From Euwallacea fornicatus (Eukaryota; Arthropoda; Insecta; Coleoptera; Curculionidae), in contig NC_089551.1 in the NCBI RefSeq assembly GCF_040115645.1, positions 3,224,001 through 3,288,000 on the forward strand: a DNA stretch of 64,000 nt. The letters are read 5' to 3'. The notes beneath the pieces were generated by a model, which saw nothing but the letters and a program-made list of their open reading frames with translations, ran no database searches and was not told where the DNA came from. How positions within the stretch are numbered: position 1 is the first letter of the stretch; every line of letters starts with the position of its first letter. This document shows, one piece after another, positions 35,161-47,686 of the stretch. The position numbers were made by a program, and so were the translations under genes.

Positions 35161-36035
35161 CTATGTTTCTCCTGCAACCAATTCATTTGGACGTTTCAAT
35201 AAGACTACACATTGGTCCACCAATTAGGGGTGTTTACTGAAAATATGGGTTAAAAATAAGAATGTTTTCGTTGATGGGCACATGTTCAATTTAACGGTGC
35301 GGCAGTAGTTTTTCAAAGATTTTTGATAAATAAACAAACTTGCCTAATGTTAGCAGTAATAGCAAATGGACACATAAATGTTTCAGCTGCATTGCGGAAT
35401 ATCTGAAATTCGCGGCCGGCATTCCATTTTAAGTGGTTCGATGGTCGATGAGTAAGTGCTAAATCCCATTAATTTGAGTAATTTAATAACTCACTTATTT
35501 ATTAATATATGAGTGTTGATTGAAATTGAAACGATTGAAATTAAACCACCTGAGCAATCTACAGAGTTAGGCAGGAAAACTGAAAATCCCACAAGAACTG
35601 ACCCTCCGAAAATCAATTTCGGTACGCACCTGAGGTGCCGCACGAAATTCCGATTTTTATATTAAGGAAAATAACAGCATTTGAACTGCAAAAAATTCAA
35701 TTTATCTAAGGGAGTTACGTGGGAAAATGTGGTTCAAGCGGCAAAAAAAACAGTAGCGCAACAATTTTTTTAAGGCACTTGCGATTTTTTTAATTTAATA
35801 AATTCTGAACGATATCATTGGTCCAGTTCCACCCTTCTGAAATCTGTAGGACGGTACCGATGTTTCCAATCGAAGTTTTAAACTTTTACAGCTTTCATGA
35901 AACTAAAAAACGCGGCCAGACTGACAGCTCGATTTGTTGCAAAACCAGTCCGAGTGCGCCTATGATGGGTCATTAAAACTTGGAAATTTCTGGTTTTTAT
36001 AGAGAAAAATAGCGGGTTTTTTTCCTACAAGAGCA

Positions 36036-36553
36036 TCAGTGGTGTAACTTAATTTCAAAAAGAGTTTAGATTTTTTTTATTTGGAAGTTTTGCAAGCGGA
36101 ATTTTCGACTTAATTGGATCGTTTTAAAACCATTTTACCTTTAATATTTCACTGAATATTTCACATTTTTTAAAAATAGTTCGTGACAAACCTAAGCTGA
36201 GAGGAAAATCAGTGGCGTAACCTCAATTTTAAACCGGCAACAATGATTTAGACTTAGGAATTTCCCAAGCGAGATTTATGGCCCAATTGCGCTCTTCAGA
36301 AACGAGTTTAAGCGCACCAAGGGTAATTCGTATAAAACTCGAAAGTCTTGGGGGTGTAACAATATACCATTAAACTCAGTTATGTGTTTTAGATTTACGA
36401 ACAAAATTATCGGGTTAAGTTCGTTAAGCTACGCCCTTGATGGCTAATAAGGTGAAATCGCTTAAACTGCACTTAGACCAGTGGCGTAACATACTCGCGT
36501 GATACCTCTTGAATAGAGAAATTGCTAGTTTCAAATTACTTGTGACGTAACAT
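36036..36553. repeat. Cluster of CAGTGGCGTAAC-like motifs
   Basis: The motif appears as CAGTGGTGTAAC (about 36039), CAGTGGCGTAAC (about 36212), GGGGGTGTAAC (about 36349), CAGTGGCGTAAC (about 36480) and GTGACGTAAC (about 36541), spaced roughly 60-170 bp apart in the same orientation. Between them the sequence is not clearly repeated. CAGTGGCGTA is also the end of the foldback at 12277-12615, so these may be overlapping remains of that MITE family. Confidence 0.4.
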
Positions 36554-37199
36554 ATTCCCTACCCACACAACTTAAGGTGAAATTAAAACATCGCCCAGTA
36601 AATTTACCATTAACCGTAGCTCAGGGTTGCATCAACTTAGTAATCAGATTAGGAGGCGGCCTAATTAGTGAGGCGAAGCCGACGACTGCTAAATTATCTC
36701 TTATTTCTGTTGCAGAAGCGCACCCGAAACAGTTTTGGAAGACCGGTGAGCGGAACAATAAAGAAATAGCAATATTTTATGAGGCCTGACACGTAAGGTT
36801 TCATGCATAATGCAATAAACGTCTCGCAAGAGTGTTACAGAAAAGGGTGCTGATCGATTACCACCCGATACCCAAATACCCGTGTCATATCCTCCTTCGT
36901 TTGTCTTTATTTTTAACTTTTAGACATCAGAAGCAGCCAACGTTTAAGTAAGGGAAAACATCGTGTATTAGGGAATTTGAGATGTTTTTTGCATTAGGGA
37001 AATGGCCAGAAGAAATAAACGAAATGATGATATTACCGAGGAAATCTCCCTCTTTTTCTGCCTCCGCAGGAGGTTTCAGAGATTCCTTTTAGCGCATCTG
37101 TATGTTCCACACACTGTATTCTTTCGAAAATGAAGTTTTAGGAAAAACAGCAAGTTCAAAGCTTTGCCTTCAAACAATTAGCACTTCAATGAATGTGGA

Positions 37200-37918
37200 A
37201 AATTACGGCCCGTAACCCCGATTCGAAGCGTATGCTTGGTCACTTATCGCGTGCGCCGAATCCTTACTTCCACAAGGTGGAGGGCCTCCACCCTACACTG
37301 CTGCTGTCCGACAATTTCTAGACGAAGAATTCCATGGAAGATGGATTAGCAGAAGAGGTCCAGTGGAGTGGCCCGCGAGACCCCCCGACCTCAGTCCCCT
37401 GGATTTTTTCCTTACGGGGACATCTGAAGACCAAAACCTATAACACACAATCTGACTCCCTAGAGGAGTTACGTGCCCGAACTGTCGAAGAGTGCCGGTC
37501 AATAACACCGGAAATGTTAGATAATGTGCGACGACGTTTCGAGGACATGTGCATGGGAATCAATCGGGGTCACTTTCAACATTTCTTACAATAAAATAAA
37601 TACAATATCAGTAAAAATGGTTAAAATCTAGTTATTTGGTTAATGTTTAATTTATGCAAAACCGACGTACAAAAATTAAAAATAAAAGCTTGACCATGTA
37701 GAGAATGAAATTACCTTTCAAACGAGGTATAACACAACCTCTCTTCCAATTTAAAAATTTCAAAAGGGTGGTTTCCAGGAGTGGAGGGATGACATTTCGA
37801 AAACAACTTTTCCACCAAATGATGTCCCCCTCCCTATCAAAGTTGACGTGTTTTAGTGTTTTTTTTACAAACAACAAGAAAGATATTCAGGATGGATATT
37901 TTCCCCGAGTACACTCTG
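37200..37918 (+). mobile_element. 5'-truncated Tc1/mariner-like remnant
   Basis: The plus strand keeps the C-terminal part of a transposase: HGRWISRRGPVEWPARPP, then DLSPLDFFL, and after a frame change DNVRRRFEDMCMGINRGH. Downstream is a terminal region ending ACACTCTG followed by TA at 37919-37920. No matching left end was found, so only the 3' part of the element survives. The left boundary given is approximate. Confidence 0.6.
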
Positions 37919-38473
37919 TATGAATCATATAACTACGATGGACGATCAAATTGCCGCCTCAGAGATCGTCGAGGAACACAGGGAGTCCGGTCACCTATTG
38001 CATTACCGCTTTAGCTAATGTCCGCTACAGATGTAGACGAAAAAACTCAGAAAACGTTTTAGGGCATAATTGAATTTCCTATTACAACAAACTCTCATTA
38101 TCGTTTTATATTTACGTACATGGAATTTTTAGCACCGATTTCGGATTTAAAACCTTTCCTTGATTTTTTTCACTTTTTTATTGATTTTAATTACGGAAAT
38201 TAGTACAGAGGCCATAAACTCTGAACGAGCAAGGAGAATATCCTGCGGCTTACATAAATATGTAAATTCTCTTTCTTGTGTGTGATTCTGTCATACAATA
38301 TAAAACCCCGGCAAATAATTCTCTAATTGGAGGTGGGCACCCATACTTATACATAGCTCCAGCGTTTAGCGTTACCCGTTAATAATTTAAATAAGCCAAA
38401 ATGAGAAAATGTCCTATTCTGCTCACCTGAACTGGTATGAAAGGTATTTTTGAATTTTATAAGTAATCCTATA

Positions 38474-39069
38474 CAAAGTGATTTTTTAGCTCACAGACAA
38501 AGTGAGGCAGATGAAAGGGGAGGTAATTCTAAGAAAAAACTGCATACAAACATGTCTGATTTCAGTTATTTCGGGATTCATAGGACTTCAAAGTTTTCTA
38601 CACATTACGTAATTGTTGCTAAAAATGACGCAAATGAGATAGTTAAAAGTTAAAATATCATAGCAGGTGCTGAAAATATCCTTCTTTTGCAAGAATATAC
38701 GCTTCACAATGGTGAAGTAATGAATATTTGACTCAAATCAACATATCTGGACGGTTTCTTATACCAGCTGTAGCCATCTGTATTCTATCTAACAACTACT
38801 CTCTGGTGTTAATTGTCTTTTGGTACATTTGTTTTGTATGACCTCATAAGTAGAAATCCAAAGGGCTTAAGTCGGAAGAGCGCGGTGGCCATCAAACTGA
38901 ACCGGCATTACATTACTATAATTTTTAATGGGTAATGTGCGGAAACCTTTGAAGTTCTCTAAAACCTCAAAAAACTCAAATCTGACATATGACCATAGGA
39001 AGTTTTTTTCTTAAAATGACCTCGCGTTTTATCTGCCTCACTTGGCCGATGAGCAAAAAAATCACCTTG
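38474..39069. repeat. Short inverted-repeat element (about 600 bp, 130-bp arms)
   Basis: The left arm begins CAAAGTGATTTTTTAGCTCA and the right arm, in reverse complement, CAAGGTGATTTTTTTGCTCA, each with TA outside. Similarity continues through AAGTGAGGCAGAT to about 38600 and 38940. Near 38870 the phrase GTCGGAAGAGCGCGGTGGCCAT resembles the complement of a decayed transposase C-terminus. It is a non-autonomous, internally deleted Tc1/mariner-type element. Confidence 0.7.
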
Positions 39070-40012
39070 TATAATAGTTTTCTGTAGTAATGAAGACGAT
39101 AAATGTATTTTGACTTGACATTTCTCTGGCAAGGTTACAAAATCCAGTCGTTTACACGTTAAAACAAATACTTGAAACGTGGAAAACTGCAGCAAAAAGG
39201 CAGAAACCTTGTAGTATTTTTAGTTTAAATAATAAAAATAAATTGACGGCCTGAATGGAACAAAGAACACATTACCGCGAAATAAGTAGGAAGGATGTAG
39301 GTTGTTCCCTCACTAAAAGGAAGCAAAGGAAATAGTGACAGAAAATAATAATTTTCAGGACAAATATAGGTACTTTACTAGAGGAATCTGTGTCAAAAAA
39401 CAACTTGTGGATTCCTCTAAGTTTGACAAAAAAAAATGTTGATGAATACGGTAAGGGGACGTGAAACTATAAGCGGCGGAAGTCAATGAGTCTCCGAACA
39501 CAAACAAACAGCCACCCATATATCTACCTTCGATAACGCAATATTATTATTTATCCATGAGGAGGGAATTTGTAGGGTTAGTGGAGACAATCGATGTGCC
39601 TCGTCGGGATGAAAGAAAACACTCAAACATCAGGAAAGTGACACGACACTACACAGATTTCGATCTAACGGAGGCGGGACATCGGAAATAAGGGATTGCG
39701 GCAACGCGGGTTGTTTTTCCTCACACGGGCCACGCACACCGGGAGGGGTTTAAAAATAACTGATGTTCATTTTTCCCACAACTGAAATTTTCCTGATGGT
39801 TTTGATCCTGCGGTCGGGAAGCCACTGCAGCGCCCGTCGCGGAAACTCCTGCAACTCACGCGAGAAACGGAGTCTGGAGCAACAGGATACATGCGGCAGA
39901 GCTCTAATTTTGAGATCCGACCCGATAAAGTCGATATCAGGCGCACCTACAACAAAGCTCCTATTTATAATTAATGCTCCGGCTCAGGGGGAACGAAATC
40001 TGATTAATAGAG

Positions 40013-41056
40013 TCAGGCCAACAAAGACACTACTTTCTGCACCTCTTCCATGTCGTTCATGGAGAAGATATGCGCCCCCGCGAACAATTGGCTGTTGTCC
40101 AAACACTTTTTTATTAATCCTGCTGCCAACTCCACTCCGAACTTCTCGACCAGCTCCCGGTCTTCCTGATGCTCCTTCACGTAGTTGAGCACCCTTTGAG
40201 ATACTTTAAACTCACAACACTTCGCCACGTTCTCGAGAGATTTGAAGGACTTGATGACGAATATTCCTGTGAGGATTGGCACATTGATGCTATTTCGTCT
40301 GCACTTATTAGCGAAGTCTTCCAACGATTCATACTCGAAATCTGCCTGGGTTATTAGAAAATCTGCGCCGCTGGACACCTGTTCAAAATACTGAAAAATT
40401 CATTACCGAATTATCGCAATATAAAAATTTTCTTGCCTTTAGTTTTAAATACTTCATATCATCTTCGGAGTTTCGACAATGGGGATGGTTGCAAGGGTAT
40501 GCAGCCACCCCTACACAGAAATCCTCACCGAAATTGCTCTTGATAAAACGCACCAAGTCAGAGGCGTATGGAAAGTCGCATTTGGAGTCATCTTGCTCCA
40601 AAACATACATCCAGTCTGCAGAAGCCCAATCGAATACAAAATATTACCAATAAATTCACCAAACTCACCCCCTTGCAAAGCCAATATGTTTTTAATTCCC
40701 ACCGATTTGATATAAACTAAAATTTCCATCATCCTCTTTTTGTCCAGATTCCTTCCAGCCAAATGCAGAACTACCGGATAATTATTCTCCACTATTTCTT
40801 TCGCTAGTACTATGGCAGGAATGTGCTCGATTGATACGTCCAAATGTGAGTTCCCCAGCCATGTAACTGATACGAAACTTGGTTCAATATCCCGCAGGAC
40901 CCTAGTACTAAACCCGCTACCGGGGGAGACTTCGATGGAGACTTTTCTTATGGTAGTGTTGAACAGGGATTTTAAAGACATATTTCTGCCGGTTTTGCTT
41001 GGCTGCAATGGTTGTATCGCTTGGTGTCGATCAGTTACTAACTCACGCATATTCAT
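40013..41056 (-). CDS. MTHFR: Methylenetetrahydrofolate reductase, catalytic domain only
   Basis: FAD enzyme that reduces 5,10-methylene-tetrahydrofolate to 5-methyl-tetrahydrofolate for methionine synthesis. Three exons join in phase: 40669-41056, 40437-40615 and 40013-40390, giving 314 residues. The N-terminus is MNMRELVTDRHQAIQPLQPS. Barrel motifs follow: VSIEVSPGSGF, SFVSVTWLGNSHLD, PVVLHLAGRNLDKKRMMEIL, GIKNILALQGGD, VGVAAYPCNHPHC, SGADFLITQADFEYES and VPILTGIFVIKSF. It ends AGAHIFSMNDMEEVQKVVSL, where the vertebrate catalytic domain ends. The S-adenosylmethionine-binding regulatory domain of the long eukaryotic enzymes is absent. The second intron uses a GC donor (CTAAAG followed by GCAAGA). 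The product would not be expected to respond to SAM. Confidence 0.94.
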
Positions 41057-43184
41057 TGATCGATGGATACCGCTAGGTGACCCACTAGTGAGTATCCATT
41101 CGAGTGGCCGTATAAATACGATTCTGCACCAAGCAGGCTGTGTCCAAAATCACACTGAAACGATTAATATGCAGAAAACAATTATTAATGATGTTTTAAT
41201 AATAACAAAAAATACGCATGGAACATATGGCAGATACAGTTTAGATATAGGTTGATTTTGGGTGAGGAGTCTTATAATAGATATTTAGAGAAATAGTATA
41301 GTCTAAATCAGATGAATACTTTTTCTTAGGTCTCTTTTAACACGATTTTGTGCTCGTTGCTTAAAAAAAATTTCTGGAAGCTTGAATTTAAAAGATTTGT
41401 GGACAAAGTGGTGGAGAAAATCTTGCTACGTTATTATGTGTATATCATGGATTGTCTGAAGTAAAGAAAAATTTATAATTCTTTCTTCAGCGATATATAG
41501 AGAAGTAACCATATACTCAGAATTTTCTATTTATTTTGCTGTTTACTAAATCGAATTCTATGCAACAAATTACAGATTATCACATTTTCTATGAGGCTTC
41601 TCGTCCTTCCTTCTAATATCAATAATCTAGTAATTTAGTTAGCCAAAAATTGATTGTATGTTCTCCTCATGCTCGAGATGAAACGTATATTTTCCATTAA
41701 GACGTAAATATCGCCGTCACGTTGGTAGAATTGCCCGATATTCTCCCCAGGGTCAAAAGTAACGATTTATTCCCTAAAAACAATACAAATCCATGAAGCT
41801 TTCTATAAATCAACATAGATAAACAAAATATAATAAACTAAATTAAAATGCAATAGTAATTTTTTTATCATTAAAACGTTAATAAAGTAGAATTCAATTG
41901 GCGACAATTCTATAATTCTACAGAAAGTGTATCTTTTTTATAGGAAAATAACTGATATTTTGGATATTTGTACATCAGTATTTTTGATAATCTGCATCAG
42001 GAAATACCGTAAAGTCTGGTAAATCAGACGGTTTGAACTTTCAAAATCATTGAACAAATCTGACCATTTTTATCACATTAGTATGACCTCGTGAGTCCTG
42101 ACCTGCAGAATCGACTTTTGTTCCACAAACCTACTTTTTTTTGTTGAACTGAAATATAACTTATTTTTTACAGTTATTAGCTCTCTTATGCTATCCTACT
42201 TGAAGCATTTTTTCATATTTCGACAAAACTTCCAATTTTAGAAAATACTTACTATTTATATCTCTATGGCCTTTAAGTAAAACACTTTTGACAACTGTTA
42301 TATTCCGTATAGTGTCTACGTATAACCTACGAGAATTGCAATGTATAGGAACTAACATTAAAACAGCTCAATACCTACAATCCTTCATCTATCAATCAAA
42401 TCCTTTATATTTCTGTTTAGTTTGGAATTCGTATATGTATCGCTCAATAAAGACTGGAATAATTTTCATTAAAAAAACTTCCAATAAAACATTATTTAAT
42501 ATTATATTCCTTATCATCATGAAACAATTTTGAGGATAATAAACTTATTTAGCTACTTACATTACATGGTGGATATTTATTATTTTTTAACCCTGGAATT
42601 ACGTGTCAGTTTCTAGCAATAACTGGTACATTGTACAAATGTGCAAAGAAATAAAGAAGATTCCAAGGTTAAAAACTCTTCATAAACCACTTTCAACTTA
42701 TAAGAAAAGATGAATTTTTCAGGTCACAAATAATGTTCAAATTAAAGTATTGAGCTGAAGAAACAAACATATAAGAAACAAGATGCAGATGGTAACACAA
42801 TAATGCTAAAAAGGATAAAAAAGTGACTCGCACAACCTATTATCATTATATTAATGTAAATATATCACATATTCATATAATCAATTTTATTTTACAGACT
42901 GTACACATTTTTGGCATCTTAACCAATTTATATAATGATTTTGTAGGCATTTTCCAAAAGAAGTACGTATTGTAGTACTGATTGGGGAAAATGCTTGGCA
43001 GATAGGGGCATCAAAAAAAACTATTCGTTGGCGGAACTAATCATTTTGTAGTAAGTATATCACAATGTCTGTTCTTTCTTGCTCTTAGATTTTCAATCAA
43101 GTCTCCTCCTGTGGAGAAATTCCTTACCCATTTACAACTACATTTACTGACACTTAGGGACTACCAAATGGAATAGCTGGACTG
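41057..43184. other. Intergenic DNA between MTHFR and ARL5
   Basis: About 2.1 kb. The MTHFR end should hold its promoter; a TATAAATA-like box (plus strand 41110-41117, near-palindromic) lies about 55 bp above the start. The rest is very AT-rich, with no open frame of note and no recognisable repeat. The part next to 43184 is probably the ARL5 3' untranslated region. Confidence 0.4.
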
Positions 43185-43915
43185 TCATTTCTTCTTTAAA
43201 CGGTTTGCTATCCATTCCAGACCTTGATATAGTCTGAAAAAGTTTATTTATTTGTTTGCATTATAATTAGAACAAAGAAAAAAATGTAAAAAAAAAACTT
43301 ACCCTTCTCCTGTTAAGGCACAGCATGACTGTATGTGCCACTGCTGCTGTTTTATCGAAGTAAGATTAAGTTCTTTCGAAATCTCTGAGGCACTCATAGA
43401 TCCTTTGACATCCTGTTTATTTGCATAGACTAAAACTCCAGCTTTTGAAAGCTCTTCATGGGCCAACATTTTATAGAGCTCCTCTTTTATCACTGCTAAC
43501 CTCTCTCTGTCTGTCGAGTCCACAACTACTATAACGAACTATAGCAGAAAAAAATCTTTCTTCTGTTTGACATTCCTATTTAAACATACTTCAGTATTTG
43601 TATAATAAGTACTCCAAGCTGCTCGTAAAGATTGCTGCCCACCCAAATCCCACATAATAAAATGTATATTTCTCCAAACAACTTCTTCAACATTGGAGCC
43701 AATTGTAGGACTTGTATGTACTACTTCGTTCATTAAAAACTGATATAGAATTGTCGTTTTTCCTGCATTATCCAGTCCCACTATCACTATTTTGTGTTCT
43801 ATAAGAAGGTTTTATTTGAGCACAAAATATTGATAATAAAGAAAATTGCACTAGTATAGACTAACTTACCTTCGTTGCCAAAAAGGCTCCAGAGTTTGGC
43901 AAACAAAAGACCCAT
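43185..43915 (-). CDS. Arl5: ADP-ribosylation factor-like protein 5 (ARL5)
   Basis: Small GTPase of the Arf family that acts at the trans-Golgi and recruits the GARP tether. Four exons join in phase: 43870-43915, 43590-43798, 43303-43538 and 43185-43233, giving 179 residues, the exact family size. The start MGLLFAKLWSLFGNE has the myristoylation glycine at position 2. Nucleotide-binding motifs follow: P-loop GLDNAGKTTILYQF, switch I with the threonine in HTSPTIGSNVEEV, switch II WDLGGQQSLRAAWSTYYTNT, NKQD (YANKQDVKGSM) and the final SCCALTGEGLYQGLEWIANR. The NVEEVVW and ending RLKKK are typical of ARL5, not of ARL1 or Arf1. Confidence 0.95.
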
Positions 43916-46900
43916 AGTAAAAATTACCTTTTCAAGATTACCGAACCAGTATGGAATCTACTTTGTTTAAAAATCTGGAAAATACCTGTTAAAACATAAG
44001 GAAGCTTTGCAGGCCAGAACCATTTGTGTATTGAAATCCTTGACGAATATTTGGATTGTGTTATGAAGGTATTGCTGACACTGTCTGTAATAACTACCGA
44101 AATCTAGATCAAAGGAAAGTTTGCTTGTAATGCAACCGAATTGTTCTTCCGTATTATAATAACATTCTTTAGTCGCTCGGTGATTAGACGACTTTGTTAC
44201 GATCGTGGTGAATATTTAGTGAAAGCTGTTTATCCGAATTAAAACTATACGTAAAATCATATGGGATTGGTAGGTCCTTGGAAGTCGCCATAGATCGACG
44301 TGATGACGCACAAAAGACACTGTTTGTCAGTGTACAAGTCAAAACGAGAAATAAGAACAAAGACCGGAATTAAAATGATATAAAACGTATTTTAGATGTT
44401 TTTTTTCTTACCAATTATGCCCGTACATTTAATTAAACGCACTATATTCAAATAATATGTTAAAATACTTGACTTTTCAGAAAGAGAAAACAAAAATATT
44501 AAATAGTTATAACTTGGCTAGTCACAACAAATAACAAATAATTACAGCTGTCATTGTCACGACCAATTTAATTGTGGGAGTTCTCATACTGTCTTTGTTC
44601 GTAATGCCCAATAGCATTATATAAAGTGAGATAGCAATACATCGCTCCTCTGATCAGGATGGATTCAATATTTTTAAACTATAGGATACAAATTAAACGT
44701 AGATAATAAATTTCTTGACTATATGGTGAATATAAATATTTTCTAAATTGATTAACTTTAAATAAAAGCCACTATTGTTGACGAGGAAGATCGAATAATT
44801 ACATCTAACGAATTAATTAGCACTAAAATTCAACCTACAAAACTGACATTTAAAAAATGATTACAAAATGATTAATTACGTGTAACTTTTAAGAGATTAA
44901 AATTTAATTTTACCTTACATTTTGGTTCTAGGAAGACTTGGGACGTAAAAACAGCTATCTATTCCTCTATATTACCATCCAATATCCTTCTTAATTAAAT
45001 TTTGCTTTCTGTCCATTTTATGCGGGTTGATAGGGTGATTCCTGGTTACAGTTGGGAAAAGGATTTAGGTAAGATGCAACAAGAACAAGCACACGCAAGA
45101 AAAAAGGAAAAAACGGTAATGCAGATATAAATTTAGGTCACCAAGTTCTTAAGGAATTCTGTTATGTGAAAACAAAGTTAGGCATTATTCATTAATTGAT
45201 CTCCTCTACTAAAAAAGTCTTATGTTTAAAAAAGATATTAACAAAAACTCCACGAAGTCCGGAAGTTTTTAGATATATATTTATTTTTTACAATCTGTGC
45301 AGCATTAACTTGAAGGTAAAAATACTACTAAAATACTCTCATCCTTCATCACTCAATTAAGAATGTTTCAATTTCTTTTTTTTAAATCAGGTGTTGAAGA
45401 GGTTCACCAATAATGGATAGATGAGTTAATCAATGTGATCGATTAATATACTTTATTATTAATCTTGTGAGAGCATCTGGGCCAGCATGATCTGTACTTC
45501 TTGGGAGTAGATGAGCAGCCAGAATATGCTAGAAGCATCGGTAGAAAATATTTCTATTGACCGAGCATGTAATGAATGTAATTTTTTTTTAATTTAAACT
45601 CAATAGAACTGCACGAAAACTATAAATGTGTTGGCCTGACTTACATTTATCATGACATGCCAATTAAAAATAATCTTGGAAAACGCTATTCCTGTCAGTT
45701 TGGTTTTTGTTTGACACTCCAACTTAGCCGAGTATCAGTCTATCTCGTTTCTGGTTGTTACAAAATACTTGAAAAATGAAATAAAAGCTCACTGTGGCAA
45801 TCCATATTTATTCAGTTGTTATGACGTTAAAATAAACAAATACTTTTATAGGTTATGTTTGTGGTACTGATATAAATTTAAATTTTTATAATTATTATGT
45901 TTTAAAAAGTTTGGAAGGCGAGACTTGGCTCATGCGGTTCCTAAGTTGAGTATCACTTTACTTCGTCTTGGCAAGGAACCTTTGAAAGAATAAATTACTT
46001 TTAACCGTTTGGTCATGAGATAGATGTCCCATTAACTTAGAGTATTTCAAGATCTAACTTTTACTCTCACTAGCAAGAAGAAAGTTGGTATTGTAGGTGA
46101 TTTCGTATTGCTTAATGTAAAGTATAGCAGAGTATTCTCAGGCTGTACTGGACTTAGCGAATCTTTAATCATAATGGCACCCTTCAAACCCGCAGAGACT
46201 GAGCACAAAATCTCGATTGATGACATACACATTAAAACATTCAGTCTAGAATTCCTTAGGTCTAGTATTTCAATATTACTTCGAGAGCTAGTTATATTCA
46301 CTAGCTCTTTTCCCAAACACTTAGCTCCAGTAAATATCATGAATAAATGTTCTGGAAAGTTTTGGACTGAGTTAGGCTGGAAGACATGATTTCTGACCTT
46401 TCGAAGGACTTTAAAACAGAATATCCAAAGGAGGCCACACTATTACCATAAAACAGGTATGTTGGATAAACAAGATGAGTTGTGCCAGATGACTTGCTGA
46501 AAGATTTCAAGATAGTTATAGAAACATCTTTTTTTTATTGGTTTTATATTTTGTTGCACCAACAAATAGTTATTTTGGAACTATTTTCTAAAAAGTTAAA
46601 ATATCTTTTGAAACTTTCTCTTAAAGTTTCTTGTTTATATAGTTAGGTTTCTTTCTTCGTTCTCAAAAACTGAAGAAATATTGCAATAAGGTAATTTATA
46701 TAAAGCTCTATTATATCTAAATGAGTTTTGGAATGACAGTGTCACACATTTGTTGCTGACTCTTGTTTGAGCTTAGAGTCAACCAGTTTGAATTTTCATG
46801 TTTAAGTTTTATTCATGATTAACATGTTGGCAAACAACGCGAACGTCACTCTTATCTTATAATACCTTGGCCAGATAATGCCACTACATTGGTAATATAG

Positions 46901-46998
46901 CACCTAATAAACCATGTAAATGAACCTGATAACAAGTTTTAATATTGTGAAAGTCTTTTATATGAGTGTCAATGTTGTTAGTGAGTCTCTAAACACAT
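43916..46998. other. Intergenic DNA between ARL5 and the PH-domain gene
   Basis: About 3 kb of AT-rich DNA containing the ARL5 promoter (next to 43915) and the upstream region of the PH gene. At 46.05-46.39 kb both strands are open for over 90 codons. Neither frame shows a recognisable domain or good splice signals, so no gene is called. No transposon ends were recognised. Confidence 0.4.
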
Positions 46999-47686
46999 AT
47001 GGATCAAAATTTATATGAGGTAGACCTGAGGCCTGGTAATGTCAAGAGGACCGCGCCCGATGGTGTCCATATTCGTACACATTCGACTTCGACGTTCCAT
47101 GATTTCCTTAATTCAGCATTTAGGAAGACCTTTTCATGGAATAAGCGACGTCTTACCACCTCAGATTTGGTGAAAAACAGCATTTCTTTGCCTACAAATT
47201 GTAGCCGTGTAAGTGTTACTGAGGAGCCTTTAAACATTTCTGTAGCGCCCATACAAAGCTGCCCTTTCGATATCACTGGGTATGGTAAATTTTTACTTAT
47301 GGACGAGTTCAAGGTGCAAAAGCCGAAAAAGATGGCAATTATGGTGTTTTTATATGAGAAAATTTTAATTTTCACCAGGGTAAATTTAGATAGGATTGTT
47401 GTTATTTTTATTTGAAGATGTTTTTTAGAAAATTGACAATGAGGAATCATACTATTACATGGGAAATTTGAAGCTGAACCACATAGCCTTGATGCCTTCC
47501 AGTAAGAACGTGAAACTCTTGGAGCTCAAAGATCATGTAGCCAGTAAGAGATTCCACAAGGAGATAGTTGTAACATTAGAGGCTCCTACTGAGTACATTC
47601 AAGTCCATTGGAGGAAAACAGTCGAGAAATGTTTATGGGGACAGCTATTTAAAGCAAAGCGCGATGCAGGATTGGGAAAACACTGA
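46999..47686 (+). CDS. Solo PH-domain protein related to the PH module of Dbl-family RhoGEFs
   Basis: Two exons, 46999-47379 and 47429-47686, join in phase 0 to give 212 residues. An in-frame stop (TAA) nine bases above the ATG supports the start MDQNLYEVDLRPGNVKRTAP. The first 80 residues are basic and unrecognised. From about residue 88 the sequence resembles the PH domain that follows the DH domain in DBS/puratrophin-like exchange factors: CPFDITGYGKFLLMDEFKV, FLYEKILIFTRK, YYYMGNLKLNHIALMP and the closing PTEYIQVHWRKTVEKCLWGQ. No DH (catalytic) domain is encoded, and no upstream exon could be found. It could be a lipid- or Rho-binding adaptor; function unknown. Confidence 0.75.

Larger units (their letters stand above)
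35161..40012. other. Intergenic or intronic DNA with transposon debris
   Basis: Nearly 5 kb without a supported gene. It contains a run of CAGTGGCGTAAC-like motifs (36.0-36.6 kb), a 5'-truncated transposase remnant (about 37200-37918) and a 596-bp inverted-repeat element (38474-39069). The 39.6-39.95 kb part is relatively GC-rich and may be regulatory. Open frames near 36577 and 39763 have no homology or splice support; the second overlaps MTHFR in antisense. Confidence 0.45.

Noticed and set aside
34959..35186. Arg-rich minus-strand frame over the 35-kb exon
   Set aside because: The alternative frame (WNSIALKLAHQFWISYPPPG) has proper phase with the 25-kb exons and a normal composition; the Arg-rich one is its shadow.
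46047..46389. Open frames of over 90 codons on both strands
   Set aside because: Neither shows a domain, convincing codon bias or splice links. A KKVGIVG phrase recalls ribosomal protein L37a but the match does not continue.
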